DNA of 64,000 nt, from positions 7,131,806 to 7,195,805 of the forward strand of contig CM043954.1 of the NCBI GenBank assembly GCA_014529385.2, given 5' to 3'. Source of the stretch: Adiantum capillus-veneris (taxonomy: Eukaryota > Streptophyta > Polypodiopsida > Polypodiales > Pteridaceae). Both the position numbers and the translations under genes were made by a program. The notes beneath the pieces were generated by a model that worked only from the letters and a program-made list of their open reading frames with translations, did no database searches and was not told the origin of the DNA. Below, piece by piece: positions 25,021-34,819 of the stretch. Numbering within the stretch: position 1 is the stretch's first letter; the number at the start of each line of letters is the position of its first letter.

Positions 25021-25368
25021 CCATAGACTGCGATGCCTGCATGAAGCGGGTGAAGAAAGCCCTCAATGGAATATAGGGTATTGCTGCCTTCACTCATGGT
25101 GGGCTCCGTCGATCCAAAAGTACTGGTGAAATGTCTTCAGAAGATAGGGAAGAAGGTGGATCTTCAAGGCGGCAAGAGTCACTACATCCCCGACAATGAC
25201 CATCTAGACAACCTCTAGTCATTCAACAGCAACTTCAAAGTTAGTAACAAGAGCAAGAACGGTCCAAAGGGCCAATTGCTGTCGTCAGATGTGGATGGAG
25301 ATGAGGCAGTGTCACCGCTGGAAGTTAACTCTCACATCTTTAGTGATGAGAATGCCAACTCTTGCTGA
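25021..25368 (+). pseudogene. Captured host fragment: heavy-metal-associated (HMA) domain protein
   Basis: The first part reads IDCDACMKRVKKALNGI, then a TAG. The frame then shifts, and from ATG 25096 it reads MVGSVDPKVLVKCLQKIGKK followed by VDL. Together these give the HMA (ATX1-like) fold signature of plant metal-binding HIPP/HPP proteins: the metal-site CxxC (here CDAC), helix 1 'VKKALNGI', then 'GSVDP..LV..L.KIGK' before the last strand. The middle of the domain (strand 2-3) is missing or scrambled at about 25073-25095. The sequence continues as a hydrophilic tail to TAG 25216-25218 and, in the same frame, to TGA 25366-25368. It is unrelated to transposases and lies between direct repeats inside the CACTA element, so it looks like a transduplicated host gene piece. 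With two stops and a shift it is not functional as a protein. Confidence 0.7.
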
Positions 25369-25508
25369 GTTATGTGAAAAATTATGTGTTAAATCAGTTT
25401 TAAGGTTCTTATAATCCCTGCTAGTTTAGTTCTTTGTTTTTAATATAACATAATTTACGTTAGATTTAGATTTATGTTATATTAGATTAGACTTAGGTTT
25501 ATTTAGGT

Positions 25509-25511
<3 letters not shown>

Positions 25512-25546
<35 letters not shown>

Positions 25547-25690
25547 GAAGAAGAGAGTTTTAACGTCGTAGGAAACTATCCCAAAAGACGTTAAAGATTA
25601 GGTTAGATGTAGACTTACGTTAAATTAGATTTAGGTTTATTTTTAGTTAGATTTACGTTTATTTAGATTTACGCTTATTTACGCTAGATC
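25512..25690 (+). repeat. Direct repeat flanking the captured fragment, right copy
   Basis: It starts with (CA)n at 25512-25544, then AGAAGAAGAGAGTT, AACGTCGTAGGAAACTATC and the GATTAGGTTAGATGTAGA block, as at 24785-25018. Its sequence has diverged slightly. Confidence 0.75.
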
Positions 25691-25976
25691 GAGTCCATGA
25701 AAGAATTACTTACGGTTTAGGGTTTAGAGTTAGACGAACAGTGAAAAGATCTACTGTGAAAAGATGTTAAGATGCTGTGAAGTGCTACAGCTAGAGAAGA
25801 GGCAAAGGGGTTTTGTCCACTACATGCAGTATCATGTAGACGTGGGTCTGTAGATTTCTTGTACCCACAAATATAGGTATTGACCAATAAAGACGAGATT
25901 ATAACCCGGTGGTTCTGATCTCCGTGCACCTCTAGACCGAGGTGTGCGGGGATTGGACATGACTAGAGAATGTGAG

Positions 25977-26010
<34 letters not shown>

Positions 26011-26072
26011 GACGAAGAATGCCAATAGAATATTAAATTTGTTGTCCAGGCTATAAGATTTTTATCCTCATT
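25691..26072. other. CACTA 5' region upstream of tnp2, no gene
   Basis: No coding sequence was recognised. A (GA)n tract lies at 25979-26007. The transposase promoter and any untranslated first exon would be expected here, but no TATA box could be named with confidence. Confidence 0.4.
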
Positions 26073-29000
26073 ATGAGTAGTGACGAGCATGTGGGACCGT
26101 CCAACCGAAACACCTATCTCTCAACGAGGGTCTTATGTCCTTGTAATCAATGCAAGCATGCTGTGCGACGGACAAGACGTGTTTCTTTGCAGCACGTTCA
26201 CAAATTTGGCGAGTTTGATCCATCTATTATAGATCGAGTTGTTGCCAATTATAACTCGTCGGACTCTGACGCTGGCCAACAAGCAGCAATCTTGCAACCC
26301 AATAGACGTGTTCGCAGGCGCTTTGGTCAAGCAACATATGTGAGGCCACAAGATGTAGCCTCTGACAGCTCGGGGGATGATCATGCAGAGCACATTCCCA
26401 ACAAGGCAATGTTTGAGCCCGAGATTCATGAAATGATCGAGACGATCATGGATTCAGAAAGGCTTATCTATGATGATATGAAAAGTGAAGTCGATACGCC
26501 ATTGTATAATGGAGCACGTATGTCTAGATTGAAAGCACTCCTAGTTCTTCTCAACAAGCAGGCAAAGTTTGGATGGAGTGACACTAGCCTCACAGCGCTT
26601 TTCAGGTGATCTATTACAATTAGTTTACTTTAATAAAACTCTAAATGTATAATGATCTGATAGATTTCTACACGACTGTATCGTATTTTTATGTTGTGTA
26701 GATTGCTTAAAGAGCACATACTACGAGCTGACAATGTGATGCTAGATTCCCGAGATGAAGCAAGAAAATTTTGCGAAACTTGGGGATGGATTACAATTCT
26801 ATCCACGCTTGTCCTAATGACTGCATTCTTTTCAGAGGGGAATACATAGACATGGAGAAGTGTCCGAAATGTGATTCCGAAAGATATCGAGTAGATCTCC
26901 ACGGGACAAAAATTCCACAAAAGATTTTGCGACATTTTCCTTTGCTTCCTCGCATCAAGCATTTCTTCGAATGTAAGTCCATGGCCGCCCTAGCATCATG
27001 GCATGAGGAGAATAAATCTTCGGATGGTGTGCTATGAATTCTTGCAGATTGCGCAGCCTGGAAACATATAGATGGAACATGGTCAGATTTTTCCAGGGAA
27101 GCTCGAAATTTGCGCTTAGGCCTGGCTATGGATGGCGTAAATCCATTTGGTCAAAGATCAACATCTTACAGTGTATGGCCCGTTGTCATCGTCAACTACA
27201 ACATTCCCCCGTGGTTGACTACGAAGAAGGGTCACCTATGGCTAAGCTTGATTGTGCCAGGGCGATATAAAGTGAAGAATATGGATGTGTATCTTCGTCC
27301 ACTATTGGAAGAGCTACAACAATTGTGGATTGGCATAGAGGTGGTGGATATGAGCCGACACACAGGACGACGGAATGCTTTGAATAGAGGCATTCTAATG
27401 TGGACCATGCATGACTATCCCGGGCTAACAGAATGCTGAGGTGATCTATTGACACTCCTCACTCAGACACTGTAAATCTTGTTTTTTCCCATAGTTGATC
27501 TATTATCATGTGTATACATGCAGGGCTTCAAACAAGCGGATACAGAGCATGTGTCACATGTGGACCTAGACTGAATGCATGTAGGGCGCCCTCACTGAAG
27601 AAGCAAATCTACGAAGGTCATCAAGCGTATCTTCCAGAGAATCATGTGTTAGGTGACGGCTTTTTGGGAAGAGAGCCACCAAGGATTTCTGCACAAGCAT
27701 GGTTAGAGCAGAAGGAGATGTGCGATGACGGATTGCCTCCAGGGATGAAGAGACTATCTCTATGGTACGAGTTACCATACTGGCCCCGACTCATGATCAA
27801 TCACTTGCTCGATCCAATGCACATATTCAAGAATGTGGGTAATCTACTATGGGACCATCTGACCGGCAAGAAAGATACTTTGGGAGCCAGAGTTGACCTT
27901 AGAAATGTGGATCGTATGGAGCAATATTGGCCGCAAACAGCGTCTGATGGATCGATAAAACTCCCTAAAGCACCATGGATTTTCACAGGAGCCCAAGAAC
28001 GCAAAGTAAAAGAGACCATTCGATCTTTGCGGACCCCCACTGGTGTAATGCACTCGCTCCGAATGTGTTTTACTAAAGAAGGAAAGCTTACCGGTTTGAA
28101 GTCACACGATTGGCATAAAATGTGTCAGGTACGTTCATAGTGGACTTTAATATCATTGCATAAAATGTGGACTTTAATATCATTGCTGCACATACTTTAC
28201 AGTTTATTTTACCGGTTGCCATTGAGGGATGTTTGTCTCTCGACGTCCGTAACACAATCTACAAACTTGCAAAGCTGGTGCAATGGATCTCACAAAAGGA
28301 GATCAACGTAGACTCCATACCATTCGCCAAACTAAATGCTGCGGAGCTTGTGTGCATGTTTAAGAAACATTTTTCTACTACCATGCTAACCATTCAGGTG
28401 CATCTTCTTGTTCACATAGTTGATGAGGTGGAAATAGCTGGCACAGTTCATTCCAGATGGATGTTCTTCTTAGAACGTTTCATGACAATGCTTAAGGGAT
28501 ATGTGCGTCAAAAGGCACATCCGGAGGGTAGCATGGCAGAAGGTTGGTTGGTATCAGAGTCCCTAGTGTACATTGGAGAGTGGCTAGACGGATTTGATAA
28601 AGCTCGGGACACGCTTTGGCGAACCATAGATGATGAGCGCATATCTGGGATTGTCATGTGCAATCTCGGTGTTGAGAAGAAGATGACAGAAGATCTAGAG
28701 GCTAAAATCAACCGATTTTGCATGCTTCACAATCCAGTGATGCAAAAGTGGATTTCACAATATGAGGATGCAAAGCAAGAGCGACAAAGGGCACGAATCG
28801 AGTGGAGACGGGGAAGACGACCACTGATGCACTATCCGAAGGGTCTGGAGAGCCTACCAACATTCATGAGCTTAAGATGGTTGCACAACCAATTGAAAAG
28901 CGCACAACAATGCGGTGACGAAGTGACTGAGGAAGAGTGGGAGTACTCTCGGGGTTGCGCGACCAAGGTAAGTTTGCAATGTACGACTAGCTAGTGACTT

Positions 29001-29800
29001 TATTTCTAAACGTTTGAACGGCCACTCATAATCTTTGTTCGTTGTAGTATAAGTCATACACAACAGCATGGTGTAAAGGTCGACATTTTAGGGTGGAACG
29101 GATCGACAAAAAGCGTTTTACTCAAGATTGTGGAATCATGGCAAAATTTGAACAGTCTAGTCAACGACGTTCCTCTGATGCAGATCCTGTGGTGGCGGAA
29201 CTCACTTAATTCGGCACGCTACAAGAGATTTTGAGGATCGATTACAGAGGATTTTTTGTCGACTTGTTCGACGTGCAATGGTTCAAGATAATCATGGAGG
29301 GTCGCAACGCTACTGTGCGTAGAGGAGAGTCTTGTTTTCTTGAGGTAGATTCTACTAAGAAATGGACTGACCTAAGAGACACTTTCGTACTACCCGAGCA
29401 TTGTGAACAAGTAAGTATGTAAATAGTTAACATCCCCCTTTTACAAGTTATGTGCTTGAAAGCTCTCATGTAAGTTGTGTGGCTCTGGCAGGTAATATTT
29501 CATCCTACAAAGTCTACATCAAACTGGTGGTACGTCATAGAGGTAGCCCCTCATAGTGCAAGGACGTATGAAGGCTACCATGTGCCAATCACAATGGCAT
29601 CAATGGAGGAGATCAGAGAAGATGCTCAATCAGAAGCCGTTGCGGTGGTGCCAGACGAGCATCAAGATGCTACTACTCTATATGGGGTGCATGCAGAGGA
29701 TCTACAAAATGAAACAGAGGATATGTGTTTAAACGGAGAGCTCTATATAGATATAGGAAGTTATGCTGAGTTATGTGAGGATGAGAGAGAGATCTCTTAA
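26073..29800 (+). pseudogene. tnp2-like CACTA transposase, multi-exon, broken
   Basis: Exon 1 (26073-26605) has a Cys-rich start (VLCPCNQCKHAVRRTRR) like the transposase-associated domain. The Transposase_21 catalytic part follows, with DYNSIHACPNDC, CPKCDSERY, GLAMDGVNPFG, YSVWPVVIVNYNIPPW and DVYLRPLLEELQQLW. Next come LDPMHIFKNVGNLLWDHLTG and a DUF4218 part (LPVAIEGCLS, HLLVHIVDEVEIAG, ERFMTMLKGYVRQKAHPEGS), ending in DUF4216 (LRIDYRGFFVDLFDVQWFK, STSNWWYVIEVAPH). Introns with GT-AG ends are clear at 26606-26701 and 28129-28202, with others after 27440, 28970 and 29410. Damage: a one-base loss near 26763-26772 and in-frame stops at 27035-27037, 27437-27439 and 29207-29209. The protein would cut and rejoin the CACTA ends. 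Confidence 0.85.
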
Positions 29801-30072
29801 AGCCACAAATATTGTATTTGAACAATTTTGCTCCGTGTTGTAAAAGCTCTGGCTCTCTAAGTACCTTCCATGGTGTATAACGCTCTTTTCTACTCGCGCT
29901 CACATCTTTTGATTGAAAATTCTGAGTTTTCGACTTGCCTCTTCTATCACTCAATTCATTGCGTCATTGTATTTATATGCGTCATTACGTCATTGTATTT
30001 AATGGTCTTTGTGTCATTGTCTACTCTATTCATTCAATATTAAGTTTAAATATTTGTGTGTTTAATGCAGGT

Positions 30073-31382
30073 ATGGATGATGAGGAGTTTATTTCTTCTT
30101 TGTCACCGCAGCAGAGGCACTGGTACGTGGAGCGTCATCGCTCTGGCGCATCATCGCGCGTTCCTAATCCATCCGAATCTCCCTCTCTTTCGAAGCATTC
30201 AGCGCGCTCCGAAGCTTCGGTGTCGACGAGACGATCTTCACACTCGTTTAGACACCGGCGCTCTAGTGGTGGCGGTGGCGGTTGTTGTGGGGATTCCGCC
30301 GCCGATGCCTCCACACCGCCTCGTGTTCGAAGAGGCTCTTTACCCTCCCCTTCTTTGCCCGCCCCCACACTAGCCACAGCATCGCCATCTACGCCAGGTT
30401 TTGCGCGGCTGACTGTTCCTAGCAGCTACACACCTCTACCTACTCCGCCAGGAGCCACCCCACTCGACACTCCTCGCTTCGGGGCCCAGACGCCGGTGGA
30501 GACACCTGACGTCCGTACCCCCATCGACTCGCCGCTAGAGACCCCTGCCGGGACACCCAGGTTCACGCGTCACCGGCCAGAGGGCTTGCCTCACTCCATC
30601 AACTTCAGCGGTGGCATCATCATGGATGATGACGGCAAGAAGGTGATCTCGCGCATGCGTGGTCTTTGCTCTCAGCTGTTTAGACACTACATACTAAACA
30701 AATGGAGTGAAGTACCAAGTGATTTAAAAGACAGAGTCATCAGCATACTTCATGATGAGTTTCCCATTCCAACACGGGATCAGCGCTTCAATGAAGACCT
30801 GATGAAGATTCGAATGCGTGAATACTGCAAACACAAGCGTTCCGAAGTGCAAAAAGCAATGAAGCATGGGTGGAACAGGCCAGATTGGCTGGCCAAAGAA
30901 GATTGGAAGAATGCGAAGAAAGCAGCGCGCGAGAATCCCGACAAGTGGAAGCAACAAAAGGATGCAGCCAGAGCGCGAATAGAGGCAGGGAGCTCGCACC
31001 ACTTGGGGAGCGGTGGATGGGCATCATTTGAGGCAGATTTTGTAAGTGTTTTCGCATTGCTCTTTATGTTCGATAGTTTAGGGTTTATGAGTTTTTTAAT
31101 TCTAACATAATGAAATCTTTGTATGTTTTGATAGTGGTTGATGACAGGACGTGATCCCACACCGTACGAGCGCGAGTACGCAGGCAGGAAGGGCTTAAAC
31201 GCCCTGATGGACATTCTCAGTTCTCGTGGCGGCATGGTTAGTATTAGGGCTTACTCTTTTCTATTTTTTGTATTGTTTTATAAATGTCATTATATGTTTA
31301 TACTTACTGAAAGCTGTCTTATTGTCTTTTTTTGCAGAATCCGACATATACGCCGCTTGAACGCGATGAGACGTCTGACTAG
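30073..31382 (+). CDS. CACTA second gene, Transposase_24 (Ptta/En/Spm) protein, 371 aa, apparently intact
   Basis: Three exons are inferred: 30073-31041, 31135-31236 and 31338-31382. GT-AG introns of 93 and 101 bp both fall at codon boundaries, giving 323, 34 and 14 residues with no internal stop. ATG 30073 follows a splice-acceptor-like TTTAATGCAG. Residues 1-190 are Ser/Pro/Thr-rich and probably disordered. Residues about 195-330 hold the conserved part with SQLFRHYILNKWSEVP, the Arg/Lys-rich helix MREYCKHKRSEVQKAM, then RPDWLAKEDWKNAKKAARE and AGSSHHLGSGGWASFEADF. This matches the plant transposase family PF03004, the accessory partner of tnp2, thought to bind the element's subterminal repeats. 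Intact splicing and frame contrast with the dead tnp2. Reading frame and domain are seen; DNA binding is inferred. Confidence 0.75.
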
Positions 31383-31758
31383 ACGACGTCAGTTTAGCCA
31401 TAGCTAGATAGCATTAGTTTAGGGTTTCTCATAGCTTATGTATCATGAGACGGATTTTATACGTCTTTTTGAACCATGTATATTATTACATTTGTCACCG
31501 CAGTTCATTTTGCCAATCAATTCTTTATGCCTATGATGTTGTACAATTGTCATTATTACATTTTCCAATCAATTCATTTTGCCTATGATGTGTACAATTG
31601 TCAATTTTACGCTTGTCAATTTTGCAAACAATGCGTCTTGTGGGTGACTATTTTGGGTCTATTATCTACCCTTGCACTTTTTTTAAAAAGTGAATCAAGT
31701 ACAATATGGTTGATGGGTGGCAGGGCATTCAATGCCCTGTCACCAAAAAAAATTCTCT
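31383..31758. other. CACTA 3' flank of accessory gene, no gene
   Basis: Sequence after the stop codon with short repeats of CAATTCATTTTGCC. Probably the 3' untranslated part and spacer of the CACTA element. Nothing coding was seen. Confidence 0.5.
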
Positions 31759-31990
31759 CGGGCGTCGCTATAACTGTCACTATTTATGGCTCTGGAGCGT
31801 CACTATAAGCGTTGCTATAGACTTCTGTGTAAACGTCGCTATAACCGTCGCTATGACCGTCGCTATGAGCGTCTCTATATAGCGACGCATATCGCGACGC
31901 CTATAGCGACGCTCTCGTAGCGACACTATTAGCGATGGTTTTAGCGACGCCGGGGGTTATAAAAACCCAGTGTATTTCCGTCGCTAACAG
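31759..31990. repeat. CACTA right subterminal repeats
   Basis: About a dozen copies of GCGTCGCTATA, AGCGACGC and close variants lie in both orientations, mirroring those inside the left end. They lie directly inside the terminal inverted repeat. Confidence 0.85.
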
Positions 31991-32023
31991 CGTCACAAGA
32001 GCACACAACCTCTTGTAGTGTAA

Positions 32024-32503
32024 TATGAGTGATTATGTGAGGAGATGTACATCTTTCTCATAAGACTACTCCTTCTTCCTCTCAACCCTGCTAGCTCTCA
32101 CCATCTTCGAAGGTGTGTGAGGTCTTGGGTCTGAGACCGGGGATCATTGATGTTGTGTTTGCTTAGTGCATGAAGCTTTCATCTTCATTGCACTAGCTAG
32201 TCTTGAAGGAAAACAAAGAATTGTATTGTACAATATTTCTCTTGATGGGAGAAACCATAATACAAAGCCTTTTGGAGGGGGGACCGGCTCCATGTAAATC
32301 CGGTCCTCAACTGTTGTCAATAGCTTAATTTCTCTCTCTTTTGAAAGTATTGTTCATGCTATCTAACTAGGTGTTATGATTTTTGTTGCTCTCTCCACCC
32401 AAGCACTCTTGTAATTCTCATTAGGAATCTATTCTAATGAAATGCCCACTATGGTCATGCTAATTTCCGCTACACACAAGTTTTTAGGCCATTAAATGTT
32501 ACA
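32024..32503 (+). repeat. Gypsy A 3' LTR, second part
   Basis: It continues from TATGAGTGATTATGTGAGG, matching the 5' LTR from about 16581, and ends ATGTTACA at 32503, followed by the GCATG duplication. With 22842-23940 it totals 1,579 bp, near the 1,600 bp of the 5' copy. Confidence 0.9.
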
Positions 32504-34229
32504 GCATGGGTCCACAAACATCACTATGGACAAGCTGCAACCTGCATGTGGCCTGAACTGAACCATCCTTTGGAAACTTAGAACGGTACATCTTACCCAA
32601 AATGCAGCCTTCACAAACATGTTTGACAGGTGCTTCAAGAGGCGGTAAAGAAGCAACCATATCAGATTTCTGCAAACGCAGCAAACTGGCAAAATTCAGA
32701 TGACCAAAACGTGCATGCCAAAGTTTTGCATCTGAGATAGCCCTAGAATCTGCAACAGCATTTGCGAAACTTTGTCCACACTTGTCATACAAAGTGAGCT
32801 TATACATCCCACGGCACAAAAGGCTAGATGCATTAATTTCATCACCAAAACTGAGATCATGAACTGTACATCTGTCATCCACAAATTTGACAACAAGTCC
32901 AGTCTAGCAAGGGAGGATACAGACAAGAGATTCTTCTTGATCCCAAGTGCATCAACAAGTGTGAAGGAACTGCCATTTGCAGCATTAAGCACAATCTTTC
33001 CAACTCCCTGAACCAGATAAGAGGCATTGTTGGCACAAGTGACTGAATTCCCATGAGGGACAGACTCGAGAGAGGTAAACAATTCACGATGTGAGGTAAT
33101 GTGCTTTGTAGCACCACTGTCAAAAGACCACACATGTGAATCTGCAGCAACTGATAAGCATGCATCATGGACAGCAGGATTGTAAGTGCACTCTGCGCTA
33201 AAAGCCCATTCTGCATCAACATCAGCATTACACTCTCCTTTCCAGAAGACTCAACAATGGCTGCATTTGTAGTGGAACCAGCATTTGCAGTGGAACCACC
33301 CTCTTTCTTCTTAGCTTCTTTGGCCTTCAACTTAGGACACGACTTGATCAAGTGATCATTAGCTTTACAATAATGGCAACGCATCTTCTTTTTTCCCTTA
33401 TCACCAGAATTTCCAGACGAAGTGCTGCCAGCAGAAGCATTAGGAACAGAAGTTTTGCCACTCGCAGCAGAACCATAAGAAGTGGCTGCATTGGTGTTAT
33501 TACCACCCTTTCTTTGAGAAGCAATAAAAGCTTGTTCAACTGCACACTGCCTAGTCCCGTTTTTTTGGAAAGAGACTCTTGCAACAGCAATGTGCATAAT
33601 GCATCAAACTTGACAACTTCTGGATTTCCTTGGGTCATAAGTCTCCAAGTACTAGCAAAAGTCTGGTAAGAATCTGGTAAGGCATCAAGAACAGTCTGCA
33701 CAAGGGAACTGTCTGAAATGACTTCACCTGCAGAAATAAGTTGCTCATTGATATCCTTGACACTAGCAAGGAAAGTGTCCATATCATCTTCCTCATGCAT
33801 AATCTTCGACTCCAGCTCTTTACGCAGCAAAGCAATTTTAGCCTCATTGCGCCTTGCATAAAGACCAGCCAAAATATCCCAAGCCTGTTTTGCAGATTTT
33901 GCTGAACGGATGTGAGGAACAATGGTGCGCTTCACAGAAAATGCAATCAATGCATGAGCTTGCCCATCCTTAACATCCCAACGGGCTTGTTCTGTCGTAG
34001 GCAAAACAACTCTAATAGCAGTAATCCTTGTAGCAAGACCTGCAACATCCTCAACATTGCCTACATCCTGGGAACCAGGACGTACATCAATGCCCTGCAC
34101 AATATTCCAGATGCCCTTTGACACAAGAACATGTTGCATCATATAAGCCCACATAGGGTAATTTTCCCCATCCAACATGTCCTCAGCAGTAAACATCTTG
34201 AACACATCTGTGTTGTTGTTTTCAGCCAT
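32504..34229 (-). pseudogene. Copia A gag, protease and integrase start (broken)
   Basis: The minus-strand start is ATG 34227-34229 (MAENNNTDVFKMF), as in Copia B. The gag (UBN2-like) part shows DGENYPMWAYMMQHVL and LRKELESKIMHEEDDMDTF. A run of seven T (plus strand, about 33558) next to a changed codon shifts the frame before the nucleocapsid part, seen in frame 32875-33597 with the knuckle CHYCKANDHLIKSC. The protease start is WSFDSGATKHITSH at 33133, and the integrase zinc region has LWHARFGHLNF and CEGCILGKM. A further shift at about 32880 follows. At 32504 Gypsy A interrupts the integrase; the remainder lies at 12867-15486. Confidence 0.85.
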
Positions 34230-34577
34230 GGTAAATGTTGCACCTGATGTGAAAACTGCCCGAAAATAGGAGAAACGGAGCGAGAACAACACGTGCTATA
34301 TAGCACAAACCGTAGAAGACTGTAAGGCATCTGTTAAGCAGAAAACGGCACTAACAAAAACTCTACACAAAATGACGAAATAGCCCATGCAGTACTGCCT
34401 GTAGTGTAAATGGAGGCCGAAATGAGCCCGGATCGAAAATCTGAGCAGACCGAGCTCTACAATCGGGCCCAAAATATTTATTAGCCTGCGAGCACTTGCC
34501 AAACCTCACTGTAATCGGACAAAGTGAGCAGGCGTGTGCCGGAGCAGCTGGGGACTAAGCCCGGGAGGACAGAACCT

Positions 34578-34589
34578 GCTCTGATACCA
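34578..34589 (-). other. Copia A primer binding site (tRNA-Met)
   Basis: GCTCTGATACCA on the plus strand is the exact complement of TGGTATCAGAGC. It lies two bases from the 5' LTR at 34592. Confidence 0.9.
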
Positions 34590-34591
34590 AT

Positions 34592-34819
34592 TGTTGGAAT
34601 TAGGGTTGCAGAGAAACGCACATAGCTTGGAGAAGATGAAGGAAGCTCAAGGCACACAATAGAGAGTGTGTTACTTAGTGTGCAATGGAAAGATAGATAG
34701 CCCTAGAGTGATGGGCGTATATACAATGCTCTGGGGAAAAAAACCTCCTAAAGAGGGAAAAAATGCCCCAACGATCCTAGTGTGTTCACACACATCACTA
34801 CCACATGTATATGATAACA
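34592..34819 (-). repeat. Copia A 5' LTR (right end on plus strand)
   Basis: It begins TGTTGGAATTAGGG and ends GATAACA. It differs from the partner at 12630-12856 at about 10 positions by eye. Confidence 0.9.

Larger units (their letters stand above)
23941..32020 (+). mobile_element. CACTA (En/Spm) DNA transposon, 8,080 bp
   Basis: The element begins CACTACAAGAGG and ends CCTCTTGTAGTG, a perfect 12-bp terminal inverted repeat. It is flanked by TAA at 23938-23940 and 32021-32023, the 3-bp duplication typical of the superfamily; the uninterrupted site is in the Gypsy A 5' LTR. Repeats of the AGCGACGCT type lie inside both ends. Contents are a tnp2-like transposase gene (26073-29800), a second three-exon gene (30073-31382), tandem repeats and a captured HMA-protein fragment. 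The tnp2 gene is broken, so the copy is likely non-autonomous. Confidence 0.95.
15487..32503 (+). mobile_element. Gypsy A, chromovirus-like LTR retrotransposon, inside Copia A
   Basis: A plus-strand Ty3/Gypsy element begins TGTCATAAT and ends ATGTTACA, with GCATG target duplications at 15482-15486 and 32504-32508. The equivalent uninterrupted site exists in Copia B near 58561-58570, which confirms the insertion. Domain order is gag, zinc knuckle, protease, RT, RNase H, integrase and chromodomain. Its 3' LTR is itself interrupted by the CACTA element 23941-32020. Without that insert Gypsy A is about 8.9 kb. Coding sequence is disrupted by several stops and shifts. Confidence 0.92.
12630..34819 (-). 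mobile_element. Copia A, LTR retrotransposon, split by Gypsy A
   Basis: A minus-strand Ty1/Copia element has LTRs at 12630-12856 and 34592-34819, a tRNA-Met primer site beside the right LTR and a polypurine tract beside the left. Its own sequence is 12630-15486 plus 32504-34819, about 5.2 kb, close in length to the related Copia B. Gypsy A occupies 15487-32503. The two LTRs differ at about 10 of 228 positions by eye. Flanking 5-mers are GAAAG (12625-12629) and GAGAG (34820-34824), a one-base mismatch, so the target duplication is imperfect or mutated. The coding region has many shifts and stops. Confidence 0.9.

Noticed and set aside
29935-30072. Upstream ATG at 29935 as start of the accessory gene
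   Set aside because: The stretch before 30073 is AT-rich with a splice-acceptor-like TTTAATGCAG and no conserved residues; ATG 30073 fits better.
30135-30377. Antisense frame opposite the CACTA accessory gene
   Set aside because: Mirror of a GC-rich coding exon; the plus-strand reading has the domain and the splice signals.
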